Shown here piece by piece: positions 1 through 6,504 of a stretch of DNA of 9,434 nucleotides. The DNA is from Flavobacteriales bacterium. Its GTDB lineage: Bacteria > Bacteroidota > Bacteroidia > Flavobacteriales_F > PHOS-HE28. The stretch covers positions 1 through 9,434 of the forward strand of contig JAHEFL010000041.1 of the NCBI GenBank assembly GCA_024640205.1, given 5' to 3'. The notes below the pieces were generated by a model. The model saw only the letters and a program-made list of their open reading frames with translations, was not told where the DNA came from and ran no database searches. The translations under genes were made by a program, and so were the position numbers. The first letter of the stretch is position 1; each line of letters opens with the position of its first letter.

Positions 1-1
1 A

Positions 2-100
2 ACGCTGACCTGGAAGTTCGGGGAACGCGATACCTCGCTGTTCCGCCGGCGTGGATCCTCACGTGGTGAGCCGGGCGGAGGCGGGGACATGGACATGTGA
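2..100 (+). CDS. C-terminal end of an outer-membrane beta-barrel protein (partial, 5' end outside window)
   Basis: Reading frame 2 is open from the window edge to a TGA at 98-100 and gives the last 32 residues of a protein. The segment starts LTWKFGERD and continues into an arginine-rich stretch (FRRRG) and a glycine-rich tail ending GGGGDMDM. A final beta-strand of the type LTWKFG, followed by a basic and then glycine-rich tail, is typical of the large Bacteroidota outer-membrane beta-barrel proteins that carry a carboxypeptidase-like N-terminal domain. Only the tail is visible, so the family assignment is inference. The gene converges on the HmuY-like lipoprotein gene with 7 bp between the two stop codons, which leaves no room for a separate terminator. 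Frame 1 is also open to a TGA at 67-69 but gives no recognisable sequence. Confidence 0.6.
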   Translation, partial: TLTWKFGERDTSLFRRRGSSRGEPGGGGDMDM

Positions 101-107
101 ACCAGTC

Positions 108-1076
108 CTATAGCTCCTCTGATTCAAGCAACGGACAGCCAGCCTGTCCTTGCGGCCCATAGAAGTCCAGGAAGTGCAGTTTGTGGAAGTATCCCTCGCC
201 ATCCTGAAGGATGTACACGATGTTGGGATCCACGAGATAGGTACCCGTGTCAAAGGAATACTCCTTCCAGTCGTAACCGATCATATTGCGGCTGGCTGAA
301 AAAGGGTATTGCATTGTATCACCGAGGCTGACGGAAGCGAAATCAGCATCCGTGATGCGAGCCACTCGCGTGGTATTTCCATCGATCAATGCTCCTGCCA
401 CGATATACGGAAGGAAAGGTTCGTGGAACTGATGGGTGTACTGGGTGATGACCAGGTCCCACGAACCGGTCGGGGGTGCGATGGTGACCGGTCCCGTTGC
501 AAAGGAATAGTACGTCCAGCTGCAGTTCGGATCCTTGTTCAAGTTGATCATTTGCCTTCCAGTACCATCGAGTAGCGCTGTCTCGAACGAATAGCTCGTA
601 TTGTTCGCCGCAAGCATCCTGACCTTCCGATATCCCAACTGCTGACCCAGGGCATCGAAGCCAAGATCCACGACGAAAACCGATGTTCCGTCCCTCCAGT
701 CGCCGAATGCCGTACTGTCGGGATGACCGCTCGGTGCATCGATGCGCCTCTGAGCCGCCATACCCGTCGTATCCATCGGCACATCCAGGTCGACGTCGCC
801 GATGTTCCAGACGGTCATCAGCAAGGAACCGTTGAGCATGACCCTCCAGCCCGTGGGTGCGCTTTCGAACGCGAGGGACCACGCCGTTTTGATATTGGAG
901 GCTCTGATCTCCCCGGAACCAAGATCAAGCCAATGCTGCTCCTGATACCCGGCCCCCATGCAAACCTGCATCTCCCGGGCATCGCCACGCGGATGTGCCG
1001 GCACGGGGAGCTCCTCCTTCATGCAGGCGCCAAGGAGGAGCGGTATTACGAACAGGGAAGCTCGTGCGTTCATCAT
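108..1076 (-). CDS. HmuY-like surface lipoprotein (putative heme-binding), tandem HmuY-like halves
   Basis: A 322-residue protein with a lipoprotein signal peptide: hydrophobic LFVIPLLLGAC with the lipobox Cys at residue 18, so the mature protein should be lipid-anchored, probably at the cell surface. The C-terminal half resembles the HmuY family: SWDLVI at 207-212 region, IGYDWKEY near 267-273, and YILQDGEGYFHKLHFLDFY near 288-306. The N-terminal half repeats the pattern more weakly (WSLAF near 67-71; VFVVDLG followed by YRKVRM near 133-154), suggesting an internal duplication. HmuY of Porphyromonas gingivalis binds heme and works with the TonB receptor HmuR; the receptor gene directly upstream fits that pairing. 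Heme ligands cannot be assigned by eye. The start ATG at 1076 overlaps the receptor stop (ATGATG, stop TGA ending at 1073); the second ATG at 1073 is equally possible and is better spaced from the upstream AAGGAGG. The frame stays open upstream inside the receptor gene, but that extension is a shadow. Confidence 0.85.
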   Translation of the reverse strand: MMNARASLFVIPLLLGACMKEELPVPAHPRGDAREMQVCMGAGYQEQHWLDLGSGEIRASNIKTAWSLAFESAPTGWRVMLNGSLLMTVWNIGDVDLDVPMDTTGMAAQRRIDAPSGHPDSTAFGDWRDGTSVFVVDLGFDALGQQLGYRKVRMLAANNTSYSFETALLDGTGRQMINLNKDPNCSWTYYSFATGPVTIAPPTGSWDLVITQYTHQFHEPFLPYIVAGALIDGNTTRVARITDADFASVSLGDTMQYPFSASRNMIGYDWKEYSFDTGTYLVDPNIVYILQDGEGYFHKLHFLDFYGPQGQAGCPLLESEEL

Positions 1077-3325
1077 CCCTCCTTCTTGTTGAGCGACAGA
1101 TCCAAACGCAGGAAGACCGTACGCCCCGTGGTCATGGGCACCGAGCTGCCACCGGACCCATGCACCGCATTGGGAACGGAAGCATTCACATTCCGTACGT
1201 TGAACAGGTCCTTGCAACCCAAAGTAAAGCGAGCCCGTCGCTGCCATACGCTCCTTGCAACGGAAAGATCGGCCAGGATCATGTCCGAGATGTACGCTCG
1301 TTCCACATCCGGTCCCGTTGACTGAAAGTAATTCACTTGTTGCCCCTGGTATTTGCCGTTCACGGATAGGGTCCAGTTCCGTCCCCAATTACTGGTGATC
1401 GCCGAGGAAATTTCCGGGGTCCAGAAAACATCCTCCTGCAACCCCGGTATGATCTCATCATACCTCGCCGTAATGCTACCACCTAGGCTAAAGGACCACC
1501 GCTCCACGGACCATGAAACGCCAAGCGTTCCACCCATGGTCCGCAAGCCTCCGATGTTGACATAGGTATATCGGGTACCCTGTACTTGTGCCAATGTGAT
1601 CAGATCCACAACATCATTATAGAACGCACTGAATTCACTGCGTAGCACGCACTCGCCAAGATCCTGCTGCCCGGTAATTCCTGCACTGAAATGATGGGAT
1701 CGTTCCGCTTCGAGATCCTCGTTGCCAACGATGTCGTGATTCACATCCACGAAGAGGAAATGCAGTTCCTTCAACGACGGTGCGCGGAACCCACGTGCAT
1801 AGGATGCGCGCATCGTGTATCGATCGTTCAGCTGCCAGCGCATGTTCAAGGAAGGGATCAAGGGTGCATTGTAGCGCGTGTTGTATGCATATCGCACACC
1901 AGGACGAAGCGTGATCCTATCCGATGCGCGGACCTCCATGCTACCGAACACGGCGTGATCCCCGATCTTCTGGGTGCCATCCCCGATACGTTCGCCGGAA
2001 CCGGTCTCCAGATTGAGATCCATTCCCAGCTCATAGTGTATCGCCGCCTCAACCTTGGAGCTGCTGTATACAGCTCGTGCGTTCGTCAGTGTGAAGAGCG
2101 CAGTATCCTGCATCCCTTCGATATCCGCGAGCTGTTCGCTCAACGTCGTAAGATCGCGGAACCAGGTGTTCCGGGTACGTGTGTAGTGGTTATGGGCGAT
2201 CAGTGCATTCAACCGGCTTCCTTGCTGGAAAGGCTTCTCTGCGAACAAGGCATTGTCCACACGCCTGGTCAGGTACTCCTCATCAAAAGCCGTTTCCAGG
2301 TAGGGTGCTCTTGGACGCCCCCTGTTGAGTATCCGATCGCTCATGAGTTCTCCTTTGTACCCTATCTCCCATGCCCCGAGGACGCGGCGATAAGCGAACC
2401 TCCCGAAATACTGTTCGCGCGGTTTCCATTGTTGGAAGCGGCTCGTATCGGCCGGTGCCGGACCGATGCTCATGGGAACATCCGGACTCCACCCGCCGAA
2501 ATAATTACGGCCAAATGAGAGCAGCAGATCATTGCCGGCCCAAGCACGCGTGCCTGTGAGCGTTGTGTTCAGTCGCCCGATGTGTTCCGCATAAGCGGTG
2601 GCTTTCAGGGAAGCAGGTGCCCTGTCACGCTTCTTCGTGATCAGATTGATCGTTCCGGCGAGTGCATTGGTGCCGTAGCTCACGCTCAACGGTCCTTCGA
2701 TGATCTCCGCGCGCTCGATGCCCGTGATATCCAGTTGTGAAAGATCGATGCTACCGTTCACGCGCCCGATCAACGGAACGCCGTCGATCAGGATCTTGAC
2801 GTTCTCACCGCCCATGCCCTGCATGCTCATCGATGTCCCGAGGATATTGTCCTGTCGAAGACGGATGTTCAACTCATTCCTCAATCCTTCCGCCAGATTG
2901 TTCGCTGCGATTCGCTCGAAGTACGCCTGATCGAGGATCCGGACCTTGTGCACAGCCTTATCCGGCGAGGTCGGTGCATATTGGCCGGTGATCACCACTT
3001 CCGGCAAGCTTTGCGTGGAGCGTTCCAACAGGAGAACGTGGTCGCCCATGGATGGGAGCGTATCGAGGAACGGACGGAATCCGACATGGGAGATCCGCAC
3101 CACAACTCCGGATGCCATGAAATTCGCATGACCCGGGATCGTGACCATTCCATGGCCATCGGTCACTTCGGCGGATCCAATGGTGCCATCGGGCGATGCA
3201 TAGATGACATGGGCATTCTGCAGCGGATCGCTTGTCGCCGCATCAAGCACTTGCACATGGACCTGAGCTTGAGCGCCCAGCGCAGCACAAGCGAGGAGGT
3301 AGGTGGTATGGCGGAGGGGCAGCAA
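1073..3325 (-). CDS. HmuR-like TonB-dependent outer-membrane receptor (putative heme receptor)
   Basis: A 750-residue TonB-dependent transporter that should import a ligand across the outer membrane using TonB-ExbBD energy. In order: signal peptide (1-20, ending AQA), a carboxypeptidase-regulatory-like domain (about 22-105), a TonB-box-like LPEVVITG (107-114), a plug (about 125-232, with VKILIDGVPL and AGTINLITKK), then a 22-strand-type barrel ending in GRTVFLRLDLSL plus a short tail. Heme receptors of the HmuR/HemR type carry a FRAP box and an NPDL box with a functional His between them. Here FRAP lies at 513-516 and NEDL at 535-538, a degenerate match, with H522 and H530 between. With HmuY-like genes on both sides, heme is the best guess for the ligand; other chelates remain possible. 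The start is TTG: an in-frame TGA lies 24 bp upstream and there is no nearby in-frame ATG. It lies 35 bp after the upstream HmuY-like gene and overlaps the next gene, indicating an operon. Confidence 0.9.
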   Translation of the reverse strand: MLPLRHTTYLLACAALGAQAQVHVQVLDAATSDPLQNAHVIYASPDGTIGSAEVTDGHGMVTIPGHANFMASGVVVRISHVGFRPFLDTLPSMGDHVLLLERSTQSLPEVVITGQYAPTSPDKAVHKVRILDQAYFERIAANNLAEGLRNELNIRLRQDNILGTSMSMQGMGGENVKILIDGVPLIGRVNGSIDLSQLDITGIERAEIIEGPLSVSYGTNALAGTINLITKKRDRAPASLKATAYAEHIGRLNTTLTGTRAWAGNDLLLSFGRNYFGGWSPDVPMSIGPAPADTSRFQQWKPREQYFGRFAYRRVLGAWEIGYKGELMSDRILNRGRPRAPYLETAFDEEYLTRRVDNALFAEKPFQQGSRLNALIAHNHYTRTRNTWFRDLTTLSEQLADIEGMQDTALFTLTNARAVYSSSKVEAAIHYELGMDLNLETGSGERIGDGTQKIGDHAVFGSMEVRASDRITLRPGVRYAYNTRYNAPLIPSLNMRWQLNDRYTMRASYARGFRAPSLKELHFLFVDVNHDIVGNEDLEAERSHHFSAGITGQQDLGECVLRSEFSAFYNDVVDLITLAQVQGTRYTYVNIGGLRTMGGTLGVSWSVERWSFSLGGSITARYDEIIPGLQEDVFWTPEISSAITSNWGRNWTLSVNGKYQGQQVNYFQSTGPDVERAYISDMILADLSVARSVWQRRARFTLGCKDLFNVRNVNASVPNAVHGSGGSSVPMTTGRTVFLRLDLSLNKKEG

Positions 3326-3360
3326 GTTGGATCGGTCCTGTCGATCTGGTCAGTAAGGCC

Positions 3361-4596
3361 CTACTGCACCACGAAGCGGGTCATTGCGAGGGCACGATCC
3401 CCTTGGAGTTGGACCGTATACACACCGCTTGGGAACATGCCTACATCCATGGAATGCATGGTCACACCCATCAGGGTGAGAGGGCCTTCCCGCAGGACGG
3501 ACCGGCCTTGCGCATCGTATACCGTCAGAGCGAACGGCCCATCCAACCCATCGACCACTAAGTTCAATCGGCCGTCAGTGACCGGGTTCGGGAAGGCTGA
3601 TACCGACCCTATCAAGGCATTCTCCGGAATGGTGGTAGCACTGAAAAGCTCCTGCGTGAAGGTGATGTCGCCGTTCGCTGAACCGCCGTAGCCGGTGAAG
3701 ATGAGCTTCCAGATGGCGCCTTGTTGATCCTTCACGAAATAGGTGCGATCATCGGCATATTCGTACTGGAACGTGGTCATGTTGAACATCTTCCAATCGG
3801 CACCGATCGTATTGATCTCCGTGCTGAACGGGGCGCCCCATGGATCCGCGTCATCGGTGGGCACACCATCCACTTCCAGTGCCTCGATGTTCTTGTTCTG
3901 AAGCACGCCAGTGAGCGCGTATGCCTCCGGAATGAACCCGATGTACTTCGTGAACAACAGGTCCCACGTTCCTGTGATCGGCTCACGGTCCATGACCGTG
4001 TGCGTGTCCATGCTCCAATAGGCGAAATTCCTTTGAGCAAAGGCCGTCTTGTTCACTGTGCCTTGATGCTCATTGGAACCATCCAGGTCGGCATACGTGA
4101 AAGCATAGGTCCCTGTCTGGAGCGAATTGATCCTGAGCTTCCGGAAGTTCCCCTGCCCATCATCGATCACATAGATCTTGTTGCCTGCTATGGTATGGGT
4201 GATGATGTTGTACAAACCCCAGCCCACGTTGAAGCCATCGGGTTCAGAAAGGTTGTTACCGTAGGTGAGCGCCCCCGAGGACCAATCCGATTCTGAATTA
4301 TGAAGGAGGATCCAATTGTCCGTATCCGGGGCGTTCACTGCGTCCCAATCCGAAAGGGAAGTGGATGCTTGGTAGACGATCATTCCCTTGGCCGTGTTCA
4401 CGAGAATGGAGGACGAGAACCCGGTGATCTCAAATGCCAGATCCCATTCGGCGAGCGGAGCGGCGCCCTGAACACCGCTCTGGAGACTATAAAAGGTCTG
4501 AAGGGTATTGGATGGCCCAGTGGAGATGGTCACCTGGGTTTGCGCAGAAAGGGTCGGGAAAAGCAGGATCGAAGCGATAAAAGCAGCGTATTTCAT
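3361..4596 (-). CDS. T9SS-exported HmuY-like protein with C-terminal sorting domain
   Basis: A 411-residue secreted protein. It has a Sec signal peptide (MKYAAF through LSAQ, about residues 1-19), then two HmuY-like halves. The first shows WDLAF at 51-55 and YVIDDGQGNFRKLRI at 142-156; the second shows WDLLF at 211-215, IGADWKMF near 264-271 and YFVKDQQGAIWKLIF at 286-300. Residues from about 333 to the end are a type A T9SS sorting domain: AFPNPVTDGRLNL, VYDAQGR and GVYTVQL. The product should cross the outer membrane by T9SS and be released or attached at the surface. The halves match those of the lipoprotein encoded two genes downstream, so the two are probably paralogs. A role in capturing heme for the receptor is inferred from family and context. 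The ATG at 4596 gives the cleanest signal peptide; ATG 4608 (four more residues, MDNF) is possible, and a TTG at 4626 is less likely. Confidence 0.85.
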   Translation of the reverse strand: MKYAAFIASILLFPTLSAQTQVTISTGPSNTLQTFYSLQSGVQGAAPLAEWDLAFEITGFSSSILVNTAKGMIVYQASTSLSDWDAVNAPDTDNWILLHNSESDWSSGALTYGNNLSEPDGFNVGWGLYNIITHTIAGNKIYVIDDGQGNFRKLRINSLQTGTYAFTYADLDGSNEHQGTVNKTAFAQRNFAYWSMDTHTVMDREPITGTWDLLFTKYIGFIPEAYALTGVLQNKNIEALEVDGVPTDDADPWGAPFSTEINTIGADWKMFNMTTFQYEYADDRTYFVKDQQGAIWKLIFTGYGGSANGDITFTQELFSATTIPENALIGSVSAFPNPVTDGRLNLVVDGLDGPFALTVYDAQGRSVLREGPLTLMGVTMHSMDVGMFPSGVYTVQLQGDRALAMTRFVVQ

Positions 4597-4747
4597 GAAG
4601 TTGTCCATTTCGGGAGTGCAAAGCAACCGAGGCCAAAAGGAAGGGGCAATAGGGAGCAGGGCCCGAACGGGGCACTTGGGTCATGGAACTGCAACAAATC
4701 GACATTGAACGAGTGACCGAGCTCCGTTCCTGGACGGATCCCAACGG
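4597..4747. other. Intergenic gap upstream of the HmuY/TonB operon
   Basis: About 150 bp lie between the glycosyltransferase stop and the start of the T9SS-exported HmuY-like gene. This is the likeliest place for the promoter of the three-gene uptake operon. I could not find a convincing Bacteroidota promoter (TTTG then TAnnTTTG at the usual spacing) or a Fur-like box. A small GC-rich inverted repeat at 4661-4673 (GCCCGAACGGGGC) has only a 4-bp stem and no T tract, so I do not call it a terminator. No coding sequence is supported here. Confidence 0.5.
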
Positions 4748-6346
4748 TCAGTATCGCAACAGGTAGCACTCCTCGAGCACGGTGCTGCGTCTCTCCGGGT
4801 GAAGCATCTCCGGCACGATGATCTGTACCGGATGATCAAGGAATTTTTGGACCGCCTTAGGCTCCAGACCAGCATCCTTCAGTTCCATTAAGTGTTCGGC
4901 ATCTGTCCAGATCCACACACCGGGCGCAATGACCTGTGCAGCTTCACCGGCATCACTCAGCCAGGGGACGGTGAAGCCGGCATAATGATCCAGTGCTGTG
5001 CCGCTCCGCTGAAGGCCATAGAACCGCGACGCATCCATGCCTTCCTCCTTTACGAGCTTCCCTACTTGAGCATTGGCCTGGTATTCCAGCAATCGCGGAT
5101 AAACCTGGCCATTGATGCACAGGCCGATAACGATCATCACACACATGGAAACACGGAACACCCCCCAACGCGAAGTATCCTTCCGTAGGACGATCCACGC
5201 GCCAGGGAACGCCGCAAGCAATAGAAAGACGAACCAAGCACCGCCCGTCGGGAACGACCAGGTCACCAATGCCAGCGCAACGGTCCATAACAGTACGATG
5301 ACCCCTAGGTGGAGCCGGAAAAGGACCTGTCCACTTGCATCGTGCCACGCTGTTGCCGAAAGAACAGCGAATAACGGGATGGCCACGTACAGGTAATGCG
5401 GCAACTTGAACTGGGACAGGGACAAGGCAACGAACACGGCGATCGAACCCGCGAACGATGCATACTCCTTAGCTGGTCTCGCTCCATGGCCGCGTTGGAA
5501 CCGATCCCGCACAAAGCGCCAGATACCCGCCAGCGTGAACACCGTCCAAGGCAACATCAACCAAACGATCTCGTGGGTGAAGAAAAAAACAGTGGAGTCA
5601 TCCTTCCAGCGGTTCTCCCCTGTGATCCTTCCGAAGCTTTGTTCCCAGAAATAGAATCGCAGACCATGCATTCCATGTTGTTCATACAGCCCGATGCACA
5701 TGGGTAGGAGCAGCACACCAATGACCAGGACGACCGCGATCAGCCTGGCATCCAACAACCGGTCCCAGCGCCTTGCCAGCAGGACATGACCACCAATTGC
5801 CAGGACAGGGGCCATCAGTCCCATGGGGCCCTTCGCCAACATACCGGCCGCAATGGCGAGTGAACAACCGAACAGTTGCCACCACTTGCCCTGTTCGACC
5901 CATGCCATGCCCAACCAGATGGCCGTGATCACCGAACCGGTCAAAATGGTATCCGTGCGCACATCGTTGGTCATGAGCAGAAAGGTGGCACTACTCGCGA
6001 ACATCAATGCTGCGGTCCGGGCAACCGGTCTTCCGTGGTAAAGGAATGTGAAGCGATAGGTGCTGTACACAGCCAGAACGGCGAAAAGGATGCTGGGCAG
6101 TTTGTAGCTCCAATTATGCACCCCGAAAAGCTTGAACGAACATGCGCTGAGCCAGAACAGCAACGGTGGTTTGTCCAGGTAATCCTCACCCCTGTGATAG
6201 AGCTTCAAGGGGTCGTCGGAGCTCATCATTTCACGGGCCATGGACGCGTATTGTGCCGCATCCACCTCCATGACGTCCAGGTGGCTACCCACCAACGTAA
6301 CGATCAACAGGCCGAACAGGAAGAGGAGGAAGTCGCGGTCGCTCAC
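4748..6346 (-). CDS. ArnT/PMT-like (GT83-type) polytopic membrane glycosyltransferase
   Basis: A 532-residue integral membrane protein of the ArnT/PMT_2 glycosyltransferase superfamily, which transfers sugars from a polyprenyl-phosphate donor to lipid A, protein or another acceptor on the periplasmic side. The N-terminus is a membrane segment (about 6-22), followed by an acidic first loop EVDAAQYASMAREM (27-40), where the family usually has its catalytic acidic pair, and then YLDKPPLLFW (56-65), a hallmark of the family. Later come TDT (131-133), LAKGPMG (170-176), KLPHYLY (314-320) and roughly ten further hydrophobic segments up to about 412, then a soluble C-terminal domain of about 120 residues. 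The length fits ArnT (about 550). Donor and acceptor cannot be told from sequence. Translation seems to start at GTG (6344-6346); the next in-frame ATG would remove the first membrane segment. It lies about 150 bp upstream of the uptake genes, so co-transcription with them is possible but unproven. Confidence 0.85.
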   Translation of the reverse strand: MSDRDFLLFLFGLLIVTLVGSHLDVMEVDAAQYASMAREMMSSDDPLKLYHRGEDYLDKPPLLFWLSACSFKLFGVHNWSYKLPSILFAVLAVYSTYRFTFLYHGRPVARTAALMFASSATFLLMTNDVRTDTILTGSVITAIWLGMAWVEQGKWWQLFGCSLAIAAGMLAKGPMGLMAPVLAIGGHVLLARRWDRLLDARLIAVVLVIGVLLLPMCIGLYEQHGMHGLRFYFWEQSFGRITGENRWKDDSTVFFFTHEIVWLMLPWTVFTLAGIWRFVRDRFQRGHGARPAKEYASFAGSIAVFVALSLSQFKLPHYLYVAIPLFAVLSATAWHDASGQVLFRLHLGVIVLLWTVALALVTWSFPTGGAWFVFLLLAAFPGAWIVLRKDTSRWGVFRVSMCVMIVIGLCINGQVYPRLLEYQANAQVGKLVKEEGMDASRFYGLQRSGTALDHYAGFTVPWLSDAGEAAQVIAPGVWIWTDAEHLMELKDAGLEPKAVQKFLDHPVQIIVPEMLHPERRSTVLEECYLLRY

Positions 6347-6504
6347 GCGGACGAAAGTAGACCGGGACGATGATCACAGCATCCACTATGAAAAAGGTAG
6401 CTTGTTCAGCAGGAAACAGAGATCGGCCGCTGGAACATGGTGAAGCCTTGTTAAGAGGGCGAGGGAGACAGGTCCGCCGTATTAACATTGCAACGACCAG
6501 GACC
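6347..6504. promoter_or_regulatory. Divergent intergenic region, presumed promoters for glycosyltransferase and histidine kinase
   Basis: The glycosyltransferase (leftward) and the two-component genes (rightward) diverge from this 158-bp stretch, so at least two promoters should lie in or near it. On the minus strand a TACTTTCG lies just before the GTG start, and on the plus strand a TAACATTG lies at 6483-6490. Each is close to the Bacteroidota -7 element TAnnTTTG, but neither has a -33 TTTG at the proper distance. The location is inferred from gene orientation; no exact promoter is supported. The kinase frame is open through most of this region, but the residues it would add look non-coding. 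Confidence 0.4.

Noticed and set aside
88..100. ACATGGACATGT palindrome near the end of the truncated beta-barrel gene, considered as a terminator.
   Set aside because: The arms are only 5 bp with a 2-nt centre and no T tract; it arises from the codons for Asp-Met-Asp-Met.
1077..1388. Upstream extension of the HmuY-like lipoprotein frame (about 104 more codons).
   Set aside because: It lies wholly inside the receptor gene on the same strand in another frame, gives low-complexity nonsense, and would bury the lipoprotein signal peptide inside the protein.
1691..2518. Plus-strand open frame of 275 codons opposite the TonB receptor.
   Set aside because: It is the antisense shadow of a well-supported gene, with no recognisable domain, signal peptide or membrane pattern.
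2948..3691. Plus-strand open frame of 247 codons spanning the receptor start and the end of the T9SS-exported gene.
   Set aside because: It crosses two real minus-strand genes and their gap, and its composition (many Arg, Ser, Met, His) is that of a shadow frame.
4661..4673. GC-rich inverted repeat downstream of the glycosyltransferase, considered as a terminator.
   Set aside because: The stem is only 4 bp and no U-rich run follows in the direction of transcription.
6370..6504. N-terminal extension of the histidine kinase from ATG 6370.
   Set aside because: The 45 added residues are charged and unrelated to kinases, and they would displace the first membrane segment from the N-terminus; ATG 6505 fits better.
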